Source: Niveibacterium sp. 24ML (lineage in GTDB: Bacteria > Pseudomonadota > Gammaproteobacteria > Burkholderiales > Rhodocyclaceae). From it: 64,000 bases of DNA. Under the pieces are notes generated by a model. The model did no database searches, was not told the DNA's origin, and was given only the letters and a program-made list of their open reading frames with translations. Positions 18,550 to 27,362 of this stretch are shown piece after piece. The translations under genes and the position numbers were made by a program. How positions within the stretch are numbered: position 1 is the first letter of the stretch; each line of letters begins with the position of its first letter. The stretch covers positions 1-64,000 of the forward strand of contig NZ_JAPFHA010000012.1 of the NCBI RefSeq assembly GCF_026586805.1, read 5' to 3'.

Positions 18550-20742
18550 ATGCAATCACACAAAGCCTGCGCAACCCTGCTGATTTCAAGCCTTGGCCTC
18601 AGCCCTGCGCTCGCGCAGACCAACCCCGGTGATGCCGTGCTGGAGCTGGATCTTGCGCAACTGGCCAGCATCGCCGTGCCGCAGAGCGCGACGATCACGC
18701 CCACCACCGCACGCCGACTACCCGCATCGGTCACCGTGATCGACCGGCAGATGATCCGCGACACCGGCGCACGCAACCTGTTCGACCTGCTCGAAACCTA
18801 CGTACCCAGCTTCCACTACCTGCCGCATCACTGGGAGGCGCCGCACATGGGCATGCGCGGCCTGATCGGCGACCGCGAAGACAAGTACCTGATCGTGCTC
18901 AACGGCCGCGTCCTGAATGAACGCACCCACTTCGGCGCCATGAGCGAACGCGATCTGCCGATGCTCGACGACATCCAGCGGATTGACGTGGTGCGCGGGC
19001 CAGGCTCGGTCGTCTACGGCCCCGGCGCGGTGTCGATGGTCATCAACATCCAGACCGAGAGCTTCGGCAACAACAGTGGCGACGCCGCCACGGTGAAGCT
19101 GGGCGCGGTTGAGACGTTTCAGAGCCTTGAGCTGAAGAAGGGGCTCGCTTTCGGCGACCCCGGCCATGGTCTGCTGCTGTACGCGGGCATCGCGGCTTAC
19201 GAGGGCGCAGACCAGGATGACGCCCCGATGGTCTACGGCAACAGCTTCACGACCAGTTGGGGCCAGGTCATACATGCCGGCGAGCCGACCCCGTTCGAGG
19301 TGCCGGACAACCACGCCGCCTACCGCGACCAGGCCAAGATCAAGCTGCACGCCGACTACCAGTTAGGCGACTTCCGCGCCTGGCTGCGCTACACGCGCGG
19401 CGGCGAGGCGCTGACTTGGGAACACAAGAGCTTCGGCACCAAACCGATCGGCTCGGCCAAGCCGGGCACGCCGCAGTCGGCGATTCCGACGCAAGGCGTG
19501 GGCTACCAGCAAGTCACGCTGGATCTGTCGCAACGCTGGGTCTTGAGCCCTTCCTTGTCGCTTGAACTCAAGGGGGGTTATGACAGCTTCGACTACGAAC
19601 GGGCGGTTTCCAGCGTCAACACGCCCTGGACGCCGGTAGAAAACCACCGCGAAGACCAGTTCCTGCTGCGTGCCACCCTCACCGGTCAGGCAAGCGAAAC
19701 ACAAACCTTCGCGGCTGGCGCCGAGTACAGCCACGCGAAGTACGGCATCGCGAGCCCAGGCTACCCCGACACACCGGCCTACTCCACCGCGCTCGGCCTG
19801 ATGCCGGAGTGGGGCACATCGGCCTACGGGATCTTTGGCGAACACCAGTGGCAAGTGTCGGACACGCTGACCAACTTCCTTGGTCTGCGCATCGACAAGG
19901 ACGATTACTCCGAATGGATGTGGTCGCCGCGCTGGGCGCTGGTCTTCGCACCGAATGAACGGGATACCTTCAAGTCGGTGCTCAGCCGCTCGGTGCGCAA
20001 GAACAACGCCGAAGAGTTGCGCAAGCAGCACCTTGGCGGCGCCACCTCCGAGCCCGAAATCGTGCAGGGCATCGAACTGATCTACCAACGCAGCTTCAGC
20101 CGCGAACTGCGGATGGATCTATCGACCTACTACAACGCCGCTGAAGTCATCGGCTTCGACTCCACAACCTTGGCATCAAACCGGGTCGCCGACTTTACCT
20201 ACGGCGGCGTCGAGTTTGAGTTGAGCTACAAGACCGACGATCTGCGGCTGAGCTTCTCGCAGTCCTACCTGCGGCTCGACGACTTCAATGTCGAGCCCGG
20301 TGCGCGACAGAAGATATCCGTGGCCCACCTTGGCTACGGCAACGATCTGAGCAACTGGAGCAACAGCATGACCAAGCTCGCCGCCGCCTGGCAGGTGCAT
20401 CCGGACTGGCGGCTGAGCGGCGATCTACGGGTATTCTGGGGCTATGCCGGTTCGGAATACACGACGCAGAACACCAACGACATCAATGACGGGCTCGCAC
20501 CAGGCCCGTTCTCAACCACCGCCGTGTCAGACCGCGGATACACGGACAGCTTCCAGGAAGCCGCCTTCCTTGACCTGGGCGCGCAGTACCAGGTCAGCAG
20601 ACAGGGCAGCCTGAGCCTGAATGCCTACAATGTGCTCGGCTGGTTCGACGAGCAATACAACAAGCGCATGTACCTCATCAACGTAAGCAACTACCGTACT
20701 GAAGCGCCGGCCGCGGCACTGACCTACCGGCATGCGTTCTGA
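18550..20742 (+). CDS. TonB-dependent outer-membrane receptor
   Basis: A 730-residue protein with a Sec signal peptide (MQSHKACATLLISSLGLSPALAQ), a plug domain at about residues 45-165 (ASVTVIDRQMIRDTGARNL, RIDVVRGPGSVVYGPGA), and a long beta-barrel ending in the aromatic terminus TYRHAF. Such receptors import scarce ligands through energy from TonB-ExbBD, or transduce signals. The ligand is unknown; no siderophore or sugar genes are adjacent. It lies between two sensor kinases and 56 bases upstream of a YfiR-like gene on the same strand, suggesting a sensory role. Confidence 0.93.
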   Translation: MQSHKACATLLISSLGLSPALAQTNPGDAVLELDLAQLASIAVPQSATITPTTARRLPASVTVIDRQMIRDTGARNLFDLLETYVPSFHYLPHHWEAPHMGMRGLIGDREDKYLIVLNGRVLNERTHFGAMSERDLPMLDDIQRIDVVRGPGSVVYGPGAVSMVINIQTESFGNNSGDAATVKLGAVETFQSLELKKGLAFGDPGHGLLLYAGIAAYEGADQDDAPMVYGNSFTTSWGQVIHAGEPTPFEVPDNHAAYRDQAKIKLHADYQLGDFRAWLRYTRGGEALTWEHKSFGTKPIGSAKPGTPQSAIPTQGVGYQQVTLDLSQRWVLSPSLSLELKGGYDSFDYERAVSSVNTPWTPVENHREDQFLLRATLTGQASETQTFAAGAEYSHAKYGIASPGYPDTPAYSTALGLMPEWGTSAYGIFGEHQWQVSDTLTNFLGLRIDKDDYSEWMWSPRWALVFAPNERDTFKSVLSRSVRKNNAEELRKQHLGGATSEPEIVQGIELIYQRSFSRELRMDLSTYYNAAEVIGFDSTTLASNRVADFTYGGVEFELSYKTDDLRLSFSQSYLRLDDFNVEPGARQKISVAHLGYGNDLSNWSNSMTKLAAAWQVHPDWRLSGDLRVFWGYAGSEYTTQNTNDINDGLAPGPFSTTAVSDRGYTDSFQEAAFLDLGAQYQVSRQGSLSLNAYNVLGWFDEQYNKRMYLINVSNYRTEAPAAALTYRHAF

Positions 20743-20798
20743 TTCATTGGCCGCGCACCGGCATCCCCCCATCACAGCAGGGAAGACTGGCTGAATCG

Positions 20799-21314
20799 AT
20801 GCCCTGCCGGATCGCCAGAACCCTAAGATGGCTGGCCGCCAGCGCGCTGGCGCTGCTTGCCGGCGTTTGCCTGGGCGCGCCGACCGACGCCCAGGTCAAG
20901 GCCGCCTACCTGATCAACTTCACCCGCTATGTCGAATGGCCGGCGCCCGGCGGGCATCAGCTCTGCCTCGTGGGCGCCGACGAAATCGCCGAATGGCTGG
21001 AGCGCTCGCAAGCGAAGACCGGCTTCGTCGTGCGCCGTCTGCTCGACCCGAACGAAATCGAAGGCTGCACACTGCTCTTTCTGGGCCGCGACAGCACCCA
21101 GGTGCGCCAATGGCTCGCCGCGCGGCGCGACCGCGCGATTCTCACCGTCAGCGAACAAGGCGGCTTTCTCGACAAGGGTGGCATCATCAACCTGATGTAC
21201 CAGAGCAACACCTTGCGATTTGAAGTGAATCTCGATCATGCGCGCCAGTCCCGCTTGCAGGTGAGCTCACGCCTGCTCGCGCTGGCCGAGCGGGTTGAGG
21301 GCGGCAAACCATGA
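20799..21314 (+). CDS. YfiR family periplasmic protein (DUF4154)
   Basis: A 171-residue exported protein with a signal peptide (MPCRIARTLRWLAASALALLAG region). The mature part carries the YfiR family signatures VKAAYLINFTRYVEWP near the start, two cysteines (HQLCLVG and IEGCTLLF), the ILTVSEQGGFLDKGGIINL segment and the C-terminal NLDHARQSRLQVSSRLLALA. In Pseudomonas YfiR represses the CHASE8-domain diguanylate cyclase YfiN from the periplasm. Here its stop overlaps the start of a kinase with a CHASE8-like sensor by four bases, so that kinase is the likely partner. Confidence 0.9.
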   Translation: MPCRIARTLRWLAASALALLAGVCLGAPTDAQVKAAYLINFTRYVEWPAPGGHQLCLVGADEIAEWLERSQAKTGFVVRRLLDPNEIEGCTLLFLGRDSTQVRQWLAARRDRAILTVSEQGGFLDKGGIINLMYQSNTLRFEVNLDHARQSRLQVSSRLLALAERVEGGKP

Positions 21315-23209
21315 AGCTGCAGGGCCGCCTGATCCGCGTGAGCATCGGCGTGCTGTTGCTGGGCCTGGCCCTGCACCTGGCGCTGCTGGTGGGCTACGAA
21401 CAGCTCACCTACCGCGACCGCATCCTGCAGGATCTGCGCGGCCGTGCGCAGATCCTCGGGCTTAACAGCGCGGCGGCAATTTCCTTCAACGACGCACGGG
21501 CCGCGCGCGAAAACCTGCAGACCCTGCGCGCCGCGCCGGCGGTGACGCTGGCTTGCCTGTACAACGAACAGCGTGCCTTGCTGGCACAGTACGGCGCCGG
21601 CCAGGCACCCTGCCCGGCCCAGCCTGATGCGGCCCAGCGCGCCGGATTGATGCGCCACATCGAACCGATCCGCGTTCAGAACGAAACTGTTGGCGCAATC
21701 CTGCTTGAAGAGCGCCTGCCAAGCCTGAGCGAGCGCCTGCCCCGCTACGGCCTCACCCTGCTCAGCAGCATCGGTGTCGAAACCCTGCTGGTACTGGTGC
21801 TCGCCGTGGCCTTGCGCAGCCGCGTGGTGCAGCCGGTGCAACAGCTCGCCGAGCTGGCCGCGCGGGTGACCGAGAAGCGCGACTACGCGCAACGGGCCAT
21901 GGTGCTCGGCAAGGACGAAATCGGCGCTCTGAGCGAGGCCTTCAACCGCATGCTCGCCGCGATCCAGGAACGTGAAGCGGCGCTCGAAGACGGCGCACGC
22001 CTGCTGCAGGCCCTGATTGACCATGCCCCCGCCACCATCACGATGAAGGGCATCGACGGCCGCTACCTGCTCGCCAACCAGCAATTCGCCCAACTGGCAG
22101 GCCGCAGCGGCAAGGCCATCATCGGCCAGCGCGACGAGGATCTTTTCGAGGTGCCGGTCGCGGCCTCGCGCGAGAACCTCGACCGCGCGGCCGGCGAATC
22201 GGAAGCCGGCCTGCGCAGCGAAGAACAGTTGGGCGGCCGCGTCTGGCTGTGTGAGCGCTTCCCGCTGCGCAACGCCGCCAACGAGATCTACGCCGTCTCG
22301 GCGATCTCGACCGACATCACCGAACAGCTCGAAACCCAGGCCTCGCTCGCCCAGGCGCTTGCACGCGTGACCGAATTGAACGAAACCCTTGAGGCCCGCG
22401 TCACGCAACGCGGTGCCGAACTCAAGCAGGCGATGGCGCAACTGGTGCATAGCGAGAAGCTCGCCGCACTGGGCAGCCTGGTCGCCGGCATCGCCCACGA
22501 GTTGAATACGCCGGTAGGGATGGTCGTCACCACCTCATCGACCATGGCTGACCGGGCGCGCGACTTTGAGAAGCTGGTTGCCGAAAACCGGGTCTCGCGC
22601 AGTGGCTTCAAGGACTTTCTCGATGACCTGCGCGACGGCATGCGCCTGATCGAAAACAACAGCCTGCGCGCGGGCCGCCTGATCAACGACTTTAAGCAAG
22701 TCGCGGTCGACCAGACCAGCATGCGGCGGCGCGAGTTCGCGCTCGACGAACTGGTCCGCAACACCCTGCATGCGCTCGGCCCCATGTTCCGCCACGCTGC
22801 ACACCGGATCGAAGCCAACATCGATGCGCGGATCGACTGCAACAGTTACCCCGGCGCGCTCGAACAGATCATGACGAACCTGATCCAGAACGCGCTGGTG
22901 CATGGTTTCAAGGACCGCGATTCCGGCCTGATCACCGTCAGCGCCTCGGAATCCGACGGCATCGTCACGCTGCGACTGTGCGACAACGGCAGCGGCATCG
23001 ACGCCCAGCACCTGCCGCACCTCTTCGACCCCTTCTTCACCACGCGGCTTGGCGAAGGCGGCAGCGGCCTGGGGCTCTACATCGTGCATAACCTGGCCAG
23101 CGGCATCCTGGGCGGCAAGATCGAGGTGAGCTGCCCGCCCGAAGGCGGCGCCTGCTTCACGCTCAGCTTCCCGGCCTGCGCGCCGCCGCGCGAGCGGATG
23201 CTCGACTGA
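21311..23209 (+). CDS. Histidine kinase with CHASE8-like sensor, HAMP and PAS domains
   Basis: A 632-residue membrane kinase. Helix 10-29 and helix 147-168 bracket a periplasmic domain whose sequence (ILGLNSAAAISFNDARAARE, ACLYNEQRALLAQYG) matches the CHASE8 pattern of YfiN-type proteins. A HAMP linker follows (169-222), then a PAS domain (about 235-345), a coiled-coil linker, the phosphoacceptor His396 in VAGIAHELNTPVG, and an ATPase domain with LIQNALVHGF and GEGGSGLGLYIV. It is translationally coupled to the YfiR-like gene. No GGDEF domain is present: the output is phosphorylation, but no response regulator gene is nearby. Confidence 0.9.
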   Translation: MKLQGRLIRVSIGVLLLGLALHLALLVGYEQLTYRDRILQDLRGRAQILGLNSAAAISFNDARAARENLQTLRAAPAVTLACLYNEQRALLAQYGAGQAPCPAQPDAAQRAGLMRHIEPIRVQNETVGAILLEERLPSLSERLPRYGLTLLSSIGVETLLVLVLAVALRSRVVQPVQQLAELAARVTEKRDYAQRAMVLGKDEIGALSEAFNRMLAAIQEREAALEDGARLLQALIDHAPATITMKGIDGRYLLANQQFAQLAGRSGKAIIGQRDEDLFEVPVAASRENLDRAAGESEAGLRSEEQLGGRVWLCERFPLRNAANEIYAVSAISTDITEQLETQASLAQALARVTELNETLEARVTQRGAELKQAMAQLVHSEKLAALGSLVAGIAHELNTPVGMVVTTSSTMADRARDFEKLVAENRVSRSGFKDFLDDLRDGMRLIENNSLRAGRLINDFKQVAVDQTSMRRREFALDELVRNTLHALGPMFRHAAHRIEANIDARIDCNSYPGALEQIMTNLIQNALVHGFKDRDSGLITVSASESDGIVTLRLCDNGSGIDAQHLPHLFDPFFTTRLGEGGSGLGLYIVHNLASGILGGKIEVSCPPEGGACFTLSFPACAPPRERMLD

Positions 23210-23218
23210 CGCCGCGAT

Positions 23219-23806
23219 TCAGGCCTTCGGCCGCTGCGCGGACTTGGGCCGGAACGCCTTGACGATCGACTCGTCCGTCTCGATGTACGGCCCGCCAATC
23301 AGGTCGATGCAGTAAGGCACGGCGGCAAAGATGCCGGGCACGCGCACCGAGCCATCTTCATTGCGCACGCCTTCGAGCGTTTCGCGAATCGACTTCGGCT
23401 GGCCCGGCAGGTTGAGGATCAGGCTTTTGCCCCGAATCACGCCTACCTGGCGCGAGAGGATCGCGGTGGGCACGAAGGCGAGTCCGATCTGCCGCATCTG
23501 CTCGCCAAAACCCGGCATCACCTTGTGCGCTACCGCCAGCGTAGCCTCGGGCGTGACATCGCGTGGCGCCGGCCCGGTGCCGCCGGTGGTGAGCACCAAG
23601 TGGCAACCGGCAACATCGCACAGCTCGATCAGCGTGGCTTCAATAGCCCCCTGCTCGTCCGGGATCAGGCGGGTCTCGGCGCGCCAGGGCGTTGTGAGAG
23701 CCTGGCCAAACCATTCGTTGAGCGCGGGCAGGCCCTTGTCTTCATAGACACCGGCCGAAGCGCGATCACTGATCGACACCAGCCCGATGAGCAAGCCCTC
23801 GCTCAT
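23219..23806 (-). CDS. mog: Molybdopterin adenylyltransferase
   Basis: A 195-residue MogA-type protein that adenylates molybdopterin before molybdenum insertion. Characteristic are IGLVSISDRASAGVYEDKG at the start and the VLTTGGTGPAPRDVTPEAT loop that binds the substrate; NLPGQPKSIRETLEGV follows. Its start overlaps the stop of the darP gene by four bases. MsrP in this window needs the finished cofactor. Confidence 0.94.
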   Translation of the reverse strand: MSEGLLIGLVSISDRASAGVYEDKGLPALNEWFGQALTTPWRAETRLIPDEQGAIEATLIELCDVAGCHLVLTTGGTGPAPRDVTPEATLAVAHKVMPGFGEQMRQIGLAFVPTAILSRQVGVIRGKSLILNLPGQPKSIRETLEGVRNEDGSVRVPGIFAAVPYCIDLIGGPYIETDESIVKAFRPKSAQRPKA

Positions 23807-24378
23807 GCTTCGTCGGCCTCGCCATCATCTCCCGCGTCAGCCGCCTGATCCGGGTCTTCGGCGTATTCGAGCTCACGCAGAATGCGGAAGATCTCGCGAT
23901 AGGCGCGCGGCGGCTTGGCTGCTTCACGTTCCTTGAGCGCATTGCGCCGCAGGTTGCGCAGGTGTTGCAGATCAGCGCCCGGATAAACGCTGGCAATGTC
24001 GCCCAGCGTGCCTTCATCTTCGAGCAAGCGCTCGCGCAGGCGTTCGAGCTTGTGCTGGCGCGCGATCTCGGCCTTCGAGACGCCGGCAATGGCGTCCAGC
24101 GCCTCGCGAATCGGCTCCGGGTCAACTTCGCGCATCAATTTGCCAATGAACTGCAGCTGGCGCCGCTTGGCTTCGTGCTTGCCGACCCGCGCATATTCGA
24201 GGATGGCCTCGTGCAGGCGCTCGGGCAGCGGCACCTTGGCCAGGCGCGCGGGCGACAGCAAGACAAGCTCTGAGCCCATGTCTTGCAGCTTGTGCATATC
24301 GCGCTTGCGCTGCGATTTGCTGGGGCCGTCGTACTCTTCCGAGTCGTCGTCATTCTGGTGCTGTGGATTGCGGTGCAT
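23803..24378 (-). CDS. darP: Ribosome-associated protein DarP (YjgA, DUF615)
   Basis: A 191-residue, highly charged helical protein of the YjgA family, which associates with late 50S precursors and helps their maturation. Family segments seen are PSKSQRKRDMHKLQDMG near the start, RRQLQFIGKLMREVDPEPIR in the centre and RRNALKEREAAKPPRAYREI near the end. It is divergent from pmbA, with the paired promoters in the 68-base gap; the pmbA-darP neighbourhood is common in proteobacteria. Confidence 0.93.
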   Translation of the reverse strand: MHRNPQHQNDDDSEEYDGPSKSQRKRDMHKLQDMGSELVLLSPARLAKVPLPERLHEAILEYARVGKHEAKRRQLQFIGKLMREVDPEPIREALDAIAGVSKAEIARQHKLERLRERLLEDEGTLGDIASVYPGADLQHLRNLRRNALKEREAAKPPRAYREIFRILRELEYAEDPDQAADAGDDGEADEA

Positions 24379-24446
24379 GGAGTTTCCGAAGGCGATTTGG
24401 CCACATGAACGTAAAATTATAGCTTTCGACCCGATGGATGCTTCGA

Positions 24447-25790
24447 ATGGCTACTGAAACCGGCTTCAGCTTCACCCAGGACTCGCTGCGCGAGATCGCC
24501 GCCGATGTGCTGCGCCATGCGAAAACACAGGGCGCATCGGCTTGCGACGTCGACGTCTCTGAGGGCTGGGGACACTCGGTCACGGTGCGCCAGCAAGAGG
24601 TGGACACACTTGAATACCACCGCGACAAAGGCGTTTCGGTCACCGTGTACCTCGGCCAGCAACGCGGCCACGCCAGTACCACCGATTTCAGCAGCAGGGC
24701 ACTGCGCGATACGGTGGCCGCAGCCGTCTCGATTGCCCGCTTCACCGCGAGCGATCCGGCCGCCGGCCTGCCGGACGCCGATCAGCTCGCGCGCGACCCC
24801 CGCGATCTCAAGCTGTTTTCCCCCTGGGCTACCGATGTCGAGGCGTCGATCGACATGGCGCGCCGCTGCGAAGCCGCAGGCTTTGCGGTCAGCCCGCTCG
24901 TGACCAACTCCGAGGGGGCCTCGGTGTCCACCCAGCAATCGCAGTTTGTTGCCGCCAACAGCCTTGGCTTCTGCGAAGGTTACGCCAGCACCCGCCACGG
25001 ATTCGGCTGCTCGATGATCGCCGGCGAAGGCGATGGCATGCAGCGCGATGACTGGTACGTCACCCGCCGCGACGCCGCCACGCTACCAAGCCCCGAATCG
25101 GTCGGCGACTACGCGGCCCGGCGCGCGCTATCGCGCCTGAACGCCCGCAAGCTCGCCACCTGCGAGGTGCCGGTGCTGTTCGAAGCACCGCTGGCCGCCA
25201 GCCTGATCGGCCATTTCGTCAGCGCCGCCAGCGGCAGCAGCCTCTACCGCCGCAGCTCCTTCCTGCTCGATGCGCTCGGCACCAAGGTGTTCTCGAACGC
25301 CGTCACCCTGATCGAAGACCCCTTCCTGCCGGGCGGGCTGGCAAGCGGCTGGTTCGACGACGAGGGCGTGGCCACCGCACAGCGTGAAGTGGTGACGCGC
25401 GGCAAGCTCAACGGCTGGTTCCTCGGCAGCTATTCGGCCCGCAAGCTGGGCATGCGCTCAACCGGCAACGCTGGGGGCGCCCACAACCTGATCCTCAAAC
25501 CCGGCAAGCTGGATCTGAGCGGCCTGCTCAATAAAATGGGGCGCGGCCTGTTCGTCACGGAACTGCTTGGCCACGGCGTCAATACCGTCACCGGCGACTA
25601 CTCGCGCGGCGCCGCCGGCTATTGGGTCGAGAACGGGGAGATTGCCTACCCGGTGCACGAGATCACGATTGCCGGCAACCTGCGCGACATGTTCAAAGAC
25701 ATCGTCGCCTGCGGCAACGACACGCTTGTGCGCGGCGCAAAGCACTGCGGTTCCGTGCTGGTGGGCAACATGACGGTGGCCGGCGACTAA
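24447..25790 (+). CDS. pmbA: Metalloprotease PmbA (TldE)
   Basis: A 447-residue member of the TldD/PmbA family, in which the TldD-TldE pair unfolds and degrades peptides such as microcin precursors and antitoxins. The N-terminal domain includes VTVRQQEVDTLEYHRDKGVSVTVY-like sequence (VRQQEVDTLEYHRDKG seen), and the C-terminal part has the LFVTELLGHGVNTVTGDYSR segment and GYWVENGEIAYPVHEITIAG. PmbA lacks the HEXXXH metal site of TldD, as here. I prefer ATG 24447 over ATG 24438 on family N-terminal form. Confidence 0.94.
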   Translation: MATETGFSFTQDSLREIAADVLRHAKTQGASACDVDVSEGWGHSVTVRQQEVDTLEYHRDKGVSVTVYLGQQRGHASTTDFSSRALRDTVAAAVSIARFTASDPAAGLPDADQLARDPRDLKLFSPWATDVEASIDMARRCEAAGFAVSPLVTNSEGASVSTQQSQFVAANSLGFCEGYASTRHGFGCSMIAGEGDGMQRDDWYVTRRDAATLPSPESVGDYAARRALSRLNARKLATCEVPVLFEAPLAASLIGHFVSAASGSSLYRRSSFLLDALGTKVFSNAVTLIEDPFLPGGLASGWFDDEGVATAQREVVTRGKLNGWFLGSYSARKLGMRSTGNAGGAHNLILKPGKLDLSGLLNKMGRGLFVTELLGHGVNTVTGDYSRGAAGYWVENGEIAYPVHEITIAGNLRDMFKDIVACGNDTLVRGAKHCGSVLVGNMTVAGD

Positions 25791-25971
25791 GCACAGTGGG
25801 CGCGCAAGCCGCGCCCCTGAAGGCACCCCGCCAATGCTTACGCGCGCCTTACGCAGCAAGGCCCTGCGGCAGATGCACCACGTGCAAGGTCCCCCTTCAC
25901 CTTTACACAAAAGCTCTCGTATAGTCGCGACGTTCCCGCACACACAAAACCCAACGACGAGAGGAGACAAC

Positions 25972-27090
25972 GTGGAACGTCGCTCATTTTTGAAGAACGC
26001 CGGCGCAGGGCTTGCGGCGGGTGCCGCTGCAGTGGCCGGCCCGGCGATGGCCGCCGATCTGCCCACGATCAAGTGGCGTCTGGCGTCCAGCTTTCCGAAG
26101 AGTCTGGATACGATCTACGGCGCCGCCGAAACCATGGCCAAGCGGGTTGCCGAAGCCACCGGCGGCAAGTTCCAGATCCAGGTCTTCGCCGCCGGCGAGA
26201 TCGTTCCCGGCCCGGGCGTGCTCGACGCGGTGAAAGACGCCACGGTCGAGTGCGGCCACACCGCGTCCTACTACTTCGTGGGCAAGGACCCGACCTTCGC
26301 GTTCGACACCGCCGTGCCATTCGGCCTCAACAGCCGTCAGCAAAACGCCTGGATGATGCAGGGCGGCGGCCTGCAGTTGATGCGCGAGTTCTTCAAGGAT
26401 TACAACATCGTCAACATTCCTTGCGGCAACACCGGCGCCCAGATGGGCGGCTGGTATCGCAAGGAAATCAAGACGGTGAAGGATCTGGAAGGCCTCAAGA
26501 TGCGCATCGGTGGGTTCGCCGGCAAGGTGCTCGCCAAGCTGGGCGCGGTGCCGCAGCAGATCCCGGGTGGCGACATCTATCCTGCGCTGGAAAAAGGCAC
26601 CATCGACGCCGCAGAGTGGGTGGGCCCCTACGACGACGAGAAGCTGGGCTTCAACAAGGTCGCCAAGTTCTACTACTACCCCGGCTGGTGGGAGGGCGGC
26701 CCGCAACTGTCGCTCTACGTGAACCAGAAGCAGTGGGATGCGCTGCCCAAGGAGTACAAGGCGATCCTCGAAGTCGCTTGCGCCTACGCCAACACCGACA
26801 TGCAGGCCGAGTACGACGCGAAAAACCCGCTGGCCTTGAAGAAACTCGTGGCCACCGGCACGCAGTTCCGGCCGTTCAGCCCCGAGATCATGGCCGCCGC
26901 GCACAAGGCTGCCTTCGAGCTTTACGACGAAACCGCCGCGTCGAACCCGAAGTTCAAGAAAGTCTACGACGCATGGCGCAAGTTCCGCGACGACCAGATC
27001 CTCTGGTTCGGCGTGGCCGAGAGCCGCTACGACAACTTCCTGCAACAGCAACGCGCCGGCGCTGCGGCTGACAAAAAGCCCAAGAAATAA
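25972..27090 (+). CDS. TRAP transporter solute-binding protein, 2-oxoacid (TakP) type
   Basis: The start is GTG 25972, eight bases or fewer from GAGGAGA (25961-25967), giving 372 residues with a twin-arginine signal RRSFLKNAGAGLAAGAAA cut near MAA. The DctP fold is clear. The segments GWYRKEIKTVKDLEGLKMRI and AAEWVGPYDDEKLGFNKVA, with YYYPGWWEGGPQLS, resemble receptors for 2-oxo acids and related monocarboxylates (TakP-like) rather than C4-dicarboxylates. The two membrane subunits are encoded on the opposite strand beyond terC (28373-30642), so the receptor has its own transcript. Confidence 0.9.
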   Translation: MERRSFLKNAGAGLAAGAAAVAGPAMAADLPTIKWRLASSFPKSLDTIYGAAETMAKRVAEATGGKFQIQVFAAGEIVPGPGVLDAVKDATVECGHTASYYFVGKDPTFAFDTAVPFGLNSRQQNAWMMQGGGLQLMREFFKDYNIVNIPCGNTGAQMGGWYRKEIKTVKDLEGLKMRIGGFAGKVLAKLGAVPQQIPGGDIYPALEKGTIDAAEWVGPYDDEKLGFNKVAKFYYYPGWWEGGPQLSLYVNQKQWDALPKEYKAILEVACAYANTDMQAEYDAKNPLALKKLVATGTQFRPFSPEIMAAAHKAAFELYDETAASNPKFKKVYDAWRKFRDDQILWFGVAESRYDNFLQQQRAGAAADKKPKK

Positions 27091-27106
27091 GCGGCTGCCC
27101 GTCACA

Positions 27107-27133
27107 GAAACCCCCGCGCGTGCGCGGGGGTTT
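27107..27133 (+). terminator. Terminator after the TRAP receptor gene
   Basis: GAAACCCCCGCG pairs with CGCGGGGGTTTC around a tiny loop, 16 bases past the stop codon. It is followed by CTTTATTG, a moderate T-rich tail. Confidence 0.8.
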
Positions 27134-27159
27134 CCTTTATTGCATAACCCGACTAAAAT
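27131..27159 (+). promoter_or_regulatory. Putative promoter of the terC leader
   Basis: TAAAAT at 27154-27159 is preceded with a 17-base spacer by a weak -35 (TTTCCT at 27131-27136). Transcription would start just before the riboswitch. Confidence 0.45.
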
Positions 27160-27165
27160 ACTCAG

Positions 27166-27337
27166 GAACAAAGGGGAGTAGCTCCCGATCGGATGTTCGT
27201 CAATACGCGGCCTTTCACAGGCAGCCGGACTTCCGGGCAGCACGCACAGCAGTGCGACTGCGAGCAAGACCTTTGCCGTCACTGGCAAAGGTCCGTCCAT
27301 GAGAACGGCCTTTTCCGGTAACGGATGGGCCGTTTTT
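27166..27337 (+). promoter_or_regulatory. yybP-ykoY family (manganese) riboswitch with terminator
   Basis: The leader opens with AAAGGGGAGTAGCTCCC (from 27170), the conserved P1/L1 signature of the yybP-ykoY class, and continues with GAGCAAGACCTTTGCC (27262-27277), the second conserved element; GACCTTTGCC pairs with GGCAAAGGTC (27268-27293). An intrinsic terminator, stem AACGGCC/GGCCGTT (27304-27334) followed by T residues, lies between the sensor and the terC ribosome-binding site. This class senses Mn2+ and usually switches on Mn exporters or TerC/Alx proteins, which fits the gene downstream. Confidence 0.88.
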
Positions 27338-27362
27338 ATTTGGATGTATTCGGGAGAATCAA

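Noticed and set aside
18550-20742. TonB receptor as a siderophore-uptake locus
   Set aside because: No iron-uptake, sigma/anti-sigma or biosynthesis genes are adjacent, and the neighbours are signalling genes, so no ligand is assigned.
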